Of a stretch of DNA of 64,000 bases, positions 55,301 to 64,000 are shown one piece after another. Under the pieces are notes generated by a model. It did not search any database and had not been told where the DNA came from. It was given only the letters and a program-made list of their open reading frames with translations. Location: positions 4,273,671 to 4,337,670 of the forward strand of contig NW_024468913.1 in assembly GCF_011745365.1 (NCBI RefSeq). Direction: 5' to 3'. Position 1 is the stretch's first letter; every line of letters begins with the position of its first letter. The translations under genes and the position numbers were made by a program. The stretch is from Cryphonectria parasitica EP155. Its lineage: Eukaryota > Ascomycota > Sordariomycetes > Diaporthales > Cryphonectriaceae.

Positions 55301-57906
55301 GAGAGCTTGGTTTCAAGGTTTTTCCTGTGTAGATTTACAATTCATATTCTAAAGCTTTTCCTTATTGCTTCAGAGCGAACTGACTTGCTGAGAGTCTTGC
55401 TTCTATTGTTTTGCTAATCTGTTAATATCCTAGCACTATTTAGATTCGCTTATTACTAGATTCTTCTCCTTGAACTGCTAGCTCTGCTAACTTGAAAGTA
55501 TATATAAAGTTGTCTGAAGCTTCTTTTCCCGAATATTCTTCAGTAACTAGCTTTGATCCTGCATTATTAATTGCAACTATCTCTCTGAATACAGCTTGTT
55601 CTCATGAAATCTAGCTAGTAGTTTAATTGATTCGAGAATTGTGCTTCTTAAGCTATAAAAGTTCCATAATTAGCTTATATTATACTGTATTCATAATATC
55701 AAAAGAAGCTCTAATTGCATATTCTTGGATCAAAATAGATAGATAATTAGTCTTCTTATCGATTACTTCTTGATTGTATACAACAGATTGTTCTTTCACA
55801 GTGCTGAGAATATATAAGCATTTCTTTCATCTCTATTATAGTTATATCTGATTAACAATATATAGAAATATAAAGTTTTCTTAAGCGCTACTATTCAATA
55901 GTATACTATATTTGTATTCTTGAATATATATATCGAACTTGATATAAGCATAATCTATCCTAAAAGCTTTATATAGAAACTATTCTAATCTGATCATCTG
56001 CAGTTTTTTTACAAGTAATTCTATTCTTTTGGATTTATTAAGAACTGCTTGTTCTTCTAAGCTTATTTTGCTACTTCTTAAGCAAGCTTCTTAGCTTGCT
56101 TTTGCTTGTATTATTATTATTCCTAATCTTTCTTCTATTAATGCTAGTTGCAAATTTTATTATTAATATAAATTGTACAGAGTATTGTTTCATACTGCTA
56201 CTATTTTATCTTTTTGTTTATGCATTGCTTGAAGCAGTTATCTAGTAATTCGATGTATACATTGTAATGCTATCTGTTAAGAATCTTTCTAAAGCGGAAT
56301 TTCTGTTCTTTAATAGCTTAAAGAATTTGTTCTAATTCTCTAATAAAGAACTATTTGTATTGCATCTTGTTTAAGAAATGCATTCTGCAGCTATGATAAG
56401 TATAGAAGATTTAAGCTAGTTCGTAGTATAGATTGTAAAGTAAGCTGATTCAAGAATCTTCATCTTCTTATATCTTGATATTCTACAAGAGGATGCAGAT
56501 AAAGAGCTTTTCCAGCTCTATTCTATAAACGAGATATTCGATTCATATTATTTCTTTGTTTCACTCAATGCTGAAGGGGAATCTTCCTGTAAGCTTCTTG
56601 GATTCATCGTTGTTTGCAGGAAGCTTCTGTAAGCTGCTAGGTTGTTTGCTCTAGCTTGATCTTTTTATTGCTTGAGAAGCGTTTTTGGTGTTATTTAAGT
56701 ATTCATACTAATAACTAAGAAAGTATTATCTCTTATCTATATTTCTAATCATAGTGCTTGGTATAGGTAATAAGAAATATTAAAGAGTATTATTGCTAAG
56801 TTCTTCTTTCAATGCCTGAATACTTTGTTTTATAATGTTAAAGCAGTTCAAGTTGCTACTGCTCATAGTTATGCTGAGCATATACTCTTACTCTGCTATT
56901 ACTATCTGCTTGTAGCATCTAGATTTCTAAGAGAACTATTCTGAATCTTCCTTACTTGAGAAGTATATTAAGCAGTTATTATTATAGCAGAATATTCAGC
57001 TAAGACTTCTATAATTAATAGAATTCAATACTTGCTCCGAGAGAATATTTTTGCTCAGTTAATTAGATTTCTGTTATTAAGCAACATTTATCTAGCATTC
57101 TTTCTGAACTAGTTGCTATTTATTCTTTCAAGATTAATAGCAATTGCATACAATATATTCTTATTTATTATAGTTATAGCAAGTAATACTATTCTTCTTG
57201 CTATACTGCTTATTAGCTGTATTGAGTTTTATAGAATCAGCATATATAGTATTGCTCTGAGCTATACTGTTATATCAACTGCTATTCTTGTTTTGGAGTT
57301 TCTTGCTTATATTAGCTGGAAATCTCCAAGTCTAGCTTTCTCCTTTCTTGAACTTCTCCATCTATCGTTCATACAGATAGTTGTTAATACAGATAGCTTG
57401 ATTAGAGAATATTGCAAAGTTCTCTAGTTAATTCTGCTTAGAGATTTCATTTTTAATATTATTCTTGAATTCCTTGTAATAGTATTCCATGAAATTCTTA
57501 TTTTCTTATAAAAATTATACTAAGAATTGCTTAAATCTAACTATATAAGCAAAAGCTAACTTAGTCTGCTTGAGATTCATAAGCTGCTAAGCTATAATAC
57601 ATTCTTCATTAAGATTATTAAAGATTTCTTTAAAAGCTTTCTTGAAGCTTTTAAAAGAATTGAATATATTCTTAGTATTCTGGATATGCGTATTGGGATT
57701 ATTCTAATGCTTCAAGTAGTTGTATAGAGAAGGCTTGTACTAGATGAGAGCATTCTTTTCGAGATGAGTTTCTGCAAGAATAATCTTCTTAGATTCCTTA
57801 GTGAACTGAGTCTTGTAGTGCAGAAAATATGCTCTGCAGTAGGTAAGGAATCTATGTAGCGTTTTCTGATTGCTGTTGTATATGGCGAGCTTGTTTATTT
57901 TGTACG
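52377..57906 (-). pseudogene. Gypsy gag-pol remnant in E3
   Basis: Minus strand. The integrase core at 53369-53184 reads MQYNSILVIVCKLSKYAYFL, and a downstream pol segment at 52826-52590 reads KGDKIYLLRKNIKTIKSSNK. The RT active-site region is near 54,600, with YLDD again read as YLDN. Gag lies toward 57,000 and is interrupted by E4 at 57,912. Confidence 0.85.
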
Positions 57907-57911
57907 CTTTT

Positions 57912-58124
57912 TGTCAGGGCCGATTGTGCCAGCAAGGCTCAGGGCCAGCTAAGCCAGCTGGATTACGGATGACTAAGCAATATGCGGCTATAAAGCGGCT
58001 TTCTAGCCACGTCAGCACTGCTGAGCAGAACTTAGCTCCTTAGGCCTCAATGTTATTCTGGTTGTATACCCCTGAAAGAGAGAAAGACTTCGCCACATTG
58101 CCTTTGCAACCTTTCCACCTGACA
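57912..58124 (+). repeat. E4 5' LTR
   Basis: 213 bp; ends form a 7-bp inverted repeat TGTCAGG/CCTGACA. One mismatch to the right LTR. Confidence 0.93.
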
Positions 58125-58250
58125 GTTTGAGGCCTGGCCCTTTTAAAGGAGGCAATCCGGCGAGGCTTTCTATCTTTTTTTTCTTCCCTAGGGGCAGCGC
58201 TAACACTGAGCAGGAGCAGAGCAAACGATCAGACCACTATTCTTTTCGAA

Positions 58251-58325
58251 CCTTCGAGCCTTTGACCTTCGAGCCTTTGACCTTCGAGCCTTTAACCTTC
58301 GAGCCTTTGACCTTCGAGCCTTCGA
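58251..58325 (+). repeat. E4 minisatellite A, 15-bp unit, 5 copies
   Basis: Unit CCTTCGAGCCTTTGA, with variants TTTAA in the third and TTCGA in the fifth copy. Confidence 0.93.
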
Positions 58326-58352
58326 TTTTCGAGCTTTCGAGCCTTGAATACA

Positions 58353-59525
58353 GCGAGCAAGCAGTGTTGAGCAAGCAGTATGCAAGCAGCGTGCAAGAAG
58401 CGTTCAGAAGAGATTCAGAGCATTCGAGTCGCTAAGCTAGAGCAAACAGCGAGCAAGCAGTATGCAAGCAGCGTGCGAGAAGCGTTCAGAAGAGATTCAG
58501 AGCATTCGAGTCGCTAAGCTAGAGCAAACAGCGAGCAAGCAGTATGCAAGCAGCGTGCGAGAAGCGTTCAGAAGAGATTCAGAGCATTCGAGTCGCTAAG
58601 CTAGAGCATACAGCGAGCAAGCAGTGTCGAGCAAGCAGTATGCAAGCAGCGTGCGAGAAGCGTTCAGAAGAGATTCAGAGCATTCGAGTCGCTAAGCTAG
58701 AGCATACAGCGAGCAAGCAGTGTCGAGCAAGCAGTATGCAAGCAGCGTGCGAGAAGCGTTCAGAAGAGATTCAGAGCATTCGAGTTGCTAAGCTAGAGCA
58801 TACAGCGAGCAAGCAGTATCGAGCAAGCAGTATGCAAGCAGCGTGCGAGAAGCGTTCAGAAGAGATTCAGAGCATTCGAGTCGCTAAGCTAGAGCAAACA
58901 GCGAGCAAGCAGTATGCAAGCAGCGTGCGAGAAGCGTTCAGAAGAGATTCAGAGCATTCGAGTCGCTAAGCTAGAGCATACAGCGAGCAAGCAGTATCGA
59001 GCAAGCAGTATGCAAGCAGCGTGCGAGAAGCGTTCAGAAGAGATTCAGAGCATTCGAGTCGCTAAGCTAGAGCATACAGCGAGCAAGCAGTATCGAGCAA
59101 GCAGTATGCAAGCAGCATGCGAGAAGCGTTCAGAAGAGATTCAGAGCATTCGAGTCGCTAAGCTAGAGCATACAGCGAGCAAGCAGTGTCGAGCAAGCAG
59201 TATGCAAGCAGCATGCGAGAAGCGTTCAGAAGAGATTCAGAGCATTCGAATCGCTAAGCTAGAGCATACAGCGAGCAAGCAGTGTCGAGCAAGCAGTATG
59301 CAAGCAGCGTGCGAGAAGCGTTCAGAAGAGATTCAGAGCATTCGAGTCGCTAAGCTAGAGCAAACAGCAAGCAAGCAGTATGCAAGCAGCGTGCAAGAAG
59401 CGTTCAGAAGAGATTCAGAGCATTCGAGTCGCTAAGCTAGAGCAAATAGCGAGCAAGCAGTATGCAAGCAGCGTGCGAGAAGCGTTCAGAAGAGATTCAG
59501 AGCATTCGAGTTGCTAAGCTAGAAC
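58353..59525 (+). repeat. E4 minisatellite B, 82/96-bp units, 13 copies
   Basis: Thirteen units share AGAGATTCAGAGCATTCGAG and GCTAAGCTAGAGCA. There are two unit lengths, 82 bp and 96 bp, the longer having a 14-bp duplication (GAGCAAGCAGTGTC). Copies differ by a few point changes. The 96-bp unit keeps one reading frame (repeated AACEKRSEEIQSIRVAKLE), the 82-bp unit shifts it, so the local long open frames are by-products, not genes. Confidence 0.95.
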
Positions 59526-59529
59526 AAAG

Positions 59530-59850
59530 TGTGTTCTTCGCTATTCGAGCGAGAGAGCAGAGTGAGCAAGCAGTAGATCTGAATATCTTCTGTTTTCGAA
59601 AGTATATTCTTCGCTATTCGAGCGAGAGAGCAGAGTGAGCAAGCAGTAGATCTGAGTATCTTCTGTTTTCGAGAGTGTGTTCTTCGCTATTCGAGCGAGA
59701 GAGCAGAGTGAGCAAGCAGTAGATCTGAGTATCTTCTGTTTTCGAGAGTGTGTTCTTCGCTATTCGAGCGAGAGAGCAGAGTGAGCAAGCAGTAGATCTG
59801 AGTATCTTCTGTTTTCGAGAGTGTGCTCTTTGCTATTTGAGCGAGAGCGC
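59530..59850 (+). repeat. E4 minisatellite C, 73-bp unit, about 4.4 copies
   Basis: TCGCTATTCGAGCGAGAG recurs at 59538, 59611, 59684 and 59757, then a diverged copy near 59830. Each unit also holds GAGCAAGCAGTAGATCTGAG. Confidence 0.93.
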
Positions 59851-60229
59851 AGAGCTGAAGCGGAGTGTCCGCTTGGCAACTGAAGTTGCTTGGGTATTAG
59901 GTTGCAAACCAATTACCCTTCTGCGCCTAGCAGTGGAGCGAAGCGTGGCAACGGCTTCAGAGTTGCTAGAGAGCAACTCTCAAGACGGAAAGCTATAATT
60001 ATCCGTTATAGCTGCAGGGACGCTGTTCTGGATGCTGGGCTCCTTGGCTGCAAACCAAGTCCCTGGTGGAAGGCTTGCAACCTACATCAAACAGCTTTAA
60101 GTTCTGAAGAGTGCCTGGATAAAGCGCTGAGGGAGCAGCAACTGAGCAGCGTATATGGCGCGGGTATTGCACTCGGAAGACTTACGTCTGGAATGTGATT
60201 AAAAAGAGATTTTTTTTTCACAAGCTTCG
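59851..60229 (+). other. E4 single-copy core
   Basis: About 380 bp without tandem repeats between arrays C and D. It contains a near-repeat (GGTTGCAAACCAA at 59,910 and GGCTGCAAACCAA at 60,045) and ends in a 9-T run. No protein motif; short open frames only. Confidence 0.5.
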
Positions 60230-60258
60230 GGGACGAAGCCAGAAGAGAAGGAGGGAGA

Positions 60259-60716
60259 TGGTTGAGAAGCCTTGAGAGGCCTGAGGCACTGAGAGACCTT
60301 GAGAGGCCTAGAAGCCTGAGGCACTGAGAGATCTTGAGAGGCCTTGAGAAGCCTGAGGCACTGAGAGACCTTGAGAGGCTTGAGGCACTGAGAGACCTTG
60401 AGAGGCCTTGAGAGGCCTAGAAGCCTGAGGCACTGAGAGATCTTGAGAGGCCTTGAGAGGCCTGAGGCACTGAGAGATCTTGAGAAGCCTTGAGAAACCT
60501 GAGGCACTGAGAGATCTTGAGAGGCCTTGAGAGGCCTGAGGCACTGAGAGACCTTGAGAGGCCTTGAGAGGCCTGAGGCACTGAGAGACCTTGAGAGGCC
60601 TTGAGAAGCCTGAGGCACTGAGAGATCTTGAGAGGCTTTGAGAAACCTGAAGCACTGAGGGATCTTGAGAAGCTTTGAGAAGCCTGAAGCACTGAGAGAT
60701 CTTAAGAGCCTGAAGC
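60259..60716 (-). repeat. E4 minisatellite D, about 37-bp unit, about 12-13 copies
   Basis: Unit built around GGCACTGAGAGATCTTGAGA plus GGCCTTGAGAGGCCTGA, with variable loss of a CTTGAGAGG block. All three minus-strand frames stay open through it (Ser/Leu/Gln-rich), which explains the frame at 60199-60897. Confidence 0.93.
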
Positions 60717-60873
60717 ATTGAGAAGGCGTAGGAGCAGCTAGGAAGCAGCGAAAGCCTGGAAGCAACGGAAGCTTGGGAGCAACGGAAGCTTGGGAGCAAC
60801 GGAAGCCTGGAAGCAACGAAAGCTCGGAAGCCTCAAAGGCCTTGAGGACAAGGCCTGATAAGGGGGGACAATC

Positions 60874-61086
60874 TGTCAGGGCCGATTGTGCCAGCAAGGC
60901 TCAGGGCCAGCTAAGCCAGCTGGATTACGGATGACTAAGCAATATGCGGCTATAAAGCGGCTTTCTAGCCACGTCAGCACTGCTGAGCAGAACTTAGCTC
61001 CTTAGGCTTCAATGTTATTCTGGTTGTATACCCCTGAAAGAGAGAAAGACTTCGCCACATTGCCTTTGCAACCTTTCCACCTGACA
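60874..61086 (+). repeat. E4 3' LTR
   Basis: 213 bp, one difference from 57912-58124; followed by CTTTT. Confidence 0.93.
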
Positions 61087-61380
61087 CTTTTCTAGCACTA
61101 TTGGTGGCTGTAGAGGTGGACTGCGCCTGCTGAGCCTGTTAGGCTAGCTGGGCCTGCTGAGCCTATTGAGCTAGCTGAGCCTGCTAGTTAGCGATGATGA
61201 TGCTCTAAGCTTGCTATTGTTTGCACAGATTCTGAATATACTGAGTAAGCTGATATATCTAGTTAATCAGTTCTTTCTGAGTAGAAGTGCATAAGAATAA
61301 AGGAGTTTCTAGAGAAGCTATTATATTCCATATTGCTCAAGAGGTAATACTGAACCGTTCTTGAACAAGAGTTATTAAAA

Positions 61381-61823
61381 TATAATAAGCATTGTAGCAA
61401 TCCGAAGATTTCTAAGTATACGAAGAGGTTTATGCTAACAAGAGCGGTATTAAAGTATTAAGTTCTTGAATACAGAACTGTACAAATCCTAATAAGCGAT
61501 GCAAGTATTTACTGCTTTTGGGGCTACTCAGTGTATGAAATTGAATATTTAGATTAATAACTAAAGAACTATCTAAAGGAAATCTATCTAATAATAAGAA
61601 ATGTGAATCTTTATATACTTAGTTCTTCAGTTCGGATAGATAGGATTGATATCAACTCTATCGATTTCTTTATTAACAGGATAGACATCGACTGTATCTA
61701 TCCGCTAATAACCCTAACCTTGGATTATGTAATTGATGCTTTGTTAGAACGTTGAATCCTTGACACCTGGTTCCTGTTACTCGTGACCTGTTCTGTGACC
61801 TGCATGTTGGATGGGTCATAACA
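61381..61823 (-). repeat. E3 5' LTR
   Basis: 443 bp, TATAATAAGC...GTCATAACA; its right part is the least mutated LTR segment in the nest (GTTCCTGTTACTCGTGACC region). Followed by TTGCA. Confidence 0.9.
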
Positions 61824-61828
61824 TTGCA

Positions 61829-64000
61829 GCTTATCTCGTAATTTCTTAATAAGTAGTAATAAATATTAATTCTTGATTATAATATTATTAAGTTGCTTGT
61901 AATCAATATATAGCTTAAGCTTGCTATTTTTCTTAAATATAAACAGAATGGGGTATTCTGCTAATAATTGCAATAATTATATATATTCCTTCTTAAGATT
62001 CTCATTAAGATATTCTCTAAGTATTTCTAGCTATATCTTATTTAATCTATAAATAAGGAAGAATTTGAGCTATTTCTCTTCTTATAACAGAATCTTATAA
62101 TTATATAAGCTGTATTCTAGCAATTCTATATTCAATTCTTTCTGAAATAGTTTCTTAAATTTATAATATTCTTGTAGTATATTTGCAAGTATTAGTTCTG
62201 ATTTATATGCTGTTTCTGCTATCTGAAGGAATAGTAGATACTATTAAGCATGCTTCTTTTCTGATAGCGTTTTCAAGAGCTTTAAGCGTTTACTTCAAGC
62301 TAAACCGAGCGCTTAAGAGTCTAGTTTCAAGGTTTTTCCTGTATAGTTTCATAATCTATATTCTGAAGCTTTTTCTTGCTGCTCCAGAGCAAACTAACTT
62401 GCTGAGAGTCTTGCTTCCGTTATTTTGCTAATCTATTAGTATTCTAGCATTATTTGAGTTTGCTTATTACTAGATTCTTCTTCTTGAACTGCTAGCTCTG
62501 CTAGTTTGAAAGTATATAGGAAGTTGTATAAAGTTTCTTTTTCTGAATATTCTTCAATTACTAGCTTTGATTCTGTACTGTTAATTGTAATTATCTTTCT
62601 GGATATAGCTTATTCTTATAAGATTTAGCTAGTAGTTCAATCGATTTGAGGATTGTACTTCTTAAGCTATGAAAGCTTTATAATCAGCTTATGCTATGCT
62701 GTATTTGTGATATCAAAGGAAGCTCTGATTATGTATTCTTGAATCAAGATAGATAGATAATCAGTTTTCTTATTAATTACTTCTTAATTGTATGCAATAG
62801 ATTATTCTTTTATAATGCTGAGAGTATATAAGCATCTTTTCCATCTTTATTGTAGTTATGCTTAATTAATAATATATAGAAATATAAAGTTTCTCTAAGC
62901 GCTACTATCTAATAGTATGCTATATTTGTATCTTTGAATATATATATTAAACTTAATATAAGCATAATCTATCCTAAAAGCTTTATATAAGAATTATTCT
63001 AATCTGATTATCTGCAGTTCTCTTATAAGCAATTCTATTTTTTTGGATTTATTAAGAACTATTTATTCTTTTAAGCTTGCTTTGCTACTTCTTAAGCAAG
63101 CTTCTTAGCTTACTTTTGCTTATATTATTATTATTCCTAGTTTTTTTTCTATTAATGCTAGTTACAAACTTTATTATTAATATAAATTATATAGAGTATT
63201 ATTTTATACTGCTACTATTTTATTTCCTTATTTATACATTATATAGAGCAGTTATCTAATAATTCAATATATATATTGTAATGCTGTTTATTAAGAATCT
63301 CTCTGAAGCAGAGTTTCTATTCTTTAATAGCTTAAAGGATTTGTTCTGATTCTCTAATAAAGAACTATTTGTATTGCATCTTGTTTGAGAAATATATTCT
63401 GCAGCTATAATAAATGCAGGAGATCTAAGCTAGTTCGTAGTATAGGTTGTAAAGTAAGCTGATTCGAGAATTCTTATTTTCTTATACTTTAATGTTTTGT
63501 AAGAGAATGCAGGTAAAGAGCTTTTCTAGCTTTATTCTATAAACGAGATATTCAATTTATATTATTTCCTTGTTCTATTCAATGCTGAAAGAAAATCTTT
63601 CTGTAAGCTTCTTGAATTCATTGTTCATAGGAAATTCTGATGAACTATTGAACCGCTCGTTCTGATTCGATCTCTTTGCTGCTTGAGAAGCGTTCTTATG
63701 TTTGTATCAGTAATTAAGAGGATATTATCTCTTATTCATGCTTCTGATCATAGTGCTTAGCATAAGCAATGAAGAATATTAAAGGATATTATTGCTAAGC
63801 TCTTCTTCTAACGCTTGAATGCTCTATTCTACAATATTAGAGCAGTTCGAATTGCTACTTGTAGGAGTGCTGAGTATGCATTCTCGTTCTGCTGTTGCTA
63901 TTTATCTGCAGCATCTAGATTTCTAAGAGAACTATTCTGAATCTTCTTTACTTAAGAGATGTATTAAGCAGTTATTATTATAATAAAATGTTTAGCTGAA
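61829..64000 (-). pseudogene. E1 pol/gag remnant, right part
   Basis: Resumes E1 just after the E3 target duplication and is collinear with E2 from about 45,170 to 47,370 (RT N-terminal side, protease region, toward Gag). AT-rich and interrupted; cut by the window edge. Confidence 0.8.

Larger units (their letters stand above)
57912..61086 (+). mobile_element. E4: non-autonomous, minisatellite-filled LTR element (3,175 bp) inside E3
   Basis: Two 213-bp LTRs, 57912-58124 and 60874-61086, both TGTCAGG...CCTGACA, differing at one base (C at 58046, T at 61008), flanked by the duplication CTTTT (57907-57911 and 61087-61091). A purine tract AAGGGGGGACAA (60860-60871) before the right LTR indicates plus orientation. 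The interior has no gag, protease, integrase or RT; it is mostly four tandem arrays (15, 82/96, 73 and about 37 bp units). It is GC-balanced and shows no RIP wear although it lies in the middle of an AT-rich nest. Size and lack of coding fit a TRIM/LARD-like element mobilised by another element's proteins. Confidence 0.9.
51217..61823 (-). mobile_element. Gypsy element E3, 10,607 bp including E4, inserted in E1
   Basis: LTRs 51217-51659 and 61381-61823 (443 bp each), flanked by the 5-bp duplication TTGCA (51212-51216 and 61824-61828). E1 pol sequence is continuous across the insertion. Without E4 and its duplication the element is 7,427 bp, matching E2 (7,410 bp). Minus-strand pol, heavily mutated. 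Confidence 0.92.
40202..64000 (-). mobile_element. Gypsy element E1, outermost of the nest, runs off the window
   Basis: Ty3/gypsy-type element with pol on the minus strand, so its 3' LTR is on the left (40202-40654). E1 sequence is present at 40202-41578, 48994-51216 and 61829-64000; the gaps are E2 and E3, each with its own target duplication. The summed length so far is about 5.8 kb against 7.4 kb for E2, so about 1.6 kb plus the 5' LTR should lie beyond 64,000. The left flank is TATGT, which predicts the right-hand target duplication. Strongly AT-rich, with stops throughout. Confidence 0.85.

Noticed and set aside
58544..59435. Repetitive plus-strand ORFs of 141 and 173 codons in E4
   Set aside because: They exist only because the 96-bp unit is a multiple of three; the 82-bp units shift the frame, and no start or ending is shared.
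58353..59525. ATTCGAGTC motifs resembling a Pol III B box, repeated 13 times in E4
   Set aside because: The match is partial, the neighbouring A-box-like TCGCTAAGCTAG has mismatches and the A-to-B order is not consistently right; probably chance amplified by the tandem repeat.
58353..59525. CRISPR-like array (regularly spaced repeats)
   Set aside because: Units are contiguous tandem repeats without unique spacers, in a eukaryotic genome.
60199..60897. 232-codon minus-strand Ser/Leu/Gln-rich ORF in E4
   Set aside because: All three minus frames are open over this array with the same repetitive content, as expected of a stop-free minisatellite.

Overview
This window comes from the nuclear genome of a filamentous ascomycete, most likely a Sordariomycete. 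The evidence is short (about 50-115 bp) GT-AG introns, recognisable PRP19, COX4 and OHCU-decarboxylase genes, Zn2Cys6 and bZIP regulators, a NACHT-type STAND protein, and an AT-rich block of decayed retrotransposons with the C-to-T/G-to-A wear expected from repeat-induced point mutation (RIP). I cannot name the species. All exon joints and repeat borders were worked out by eye.

Layout. (1) 1-39,240 is mostly gene-bearing with balanced base composition. In order it holds: the start of a DUF4604-like gene (-); a NACHT/STAND gene (+); a young Ty1/copia element (4025-9097) with identical 233-bp LTRs and a GAATT target duplication, only 36 bp past the NACHT stop; an aldo/keto reductase of AKR7 type (-) with an apparent 1-nt frameshift; COX4 (-); a conserved fungal protein (-); OHCU decarboxylase (-) divergent from PRP19 (+); an Slx5-like RING/SIM protein (+); a TauD-type dioxygenase (-) divergent from a Kv-beta-like aldo/keto reductase (+), followed by a convergent Zn2Cys6 regulator (-); a coiled-coil protein of unknown function (+); a bZIP factor (-); and a small coiled-coil gene (+) that ends at a retroelement border.

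(2) 39,240-40,201 is a junction zone: a pogo/Fot1-like transposase fragment cut off by an LTR-like piece, then another LTR fragment.

(3) 40,202-64,000 is a nest of LTR retrotransposons with no host gene that I can see. Three members of one Ty3/gypsy family are present (E1, E2, E3; pol on the minus strand). E2 (41,579-48,988, TSD TTTCT) and E3 (51,217-61,823, TSD TTGCA) both sit inside E1, which runs off the right edge. All three are heavily mutated. Inside E3 lies E4 (57,912-61,086, TSD CTTTT), a 3,175-bp element with 213-bp LTRs differing at one base. Its interior is mostly four unrelated minisatellites, and it shows no RIP wear.

Most unusual items: E4, a minisatellite-filled LTR element without coding capacity; a plus-strand (antisense) reading frame kept at the same place between pol and the 3' LTR in all three gypsy copies; and the dated nest itself, where each insertion is proven by its own target-site duplication. 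In the gene-bearing part, the OHCU decarboxylase/PRP19 and TauD/AKR pairs each share a divergent promoter region, and TauD, AKR and the Zn2Cys6 regulator may form a small metabolic neighbourhood (inference).
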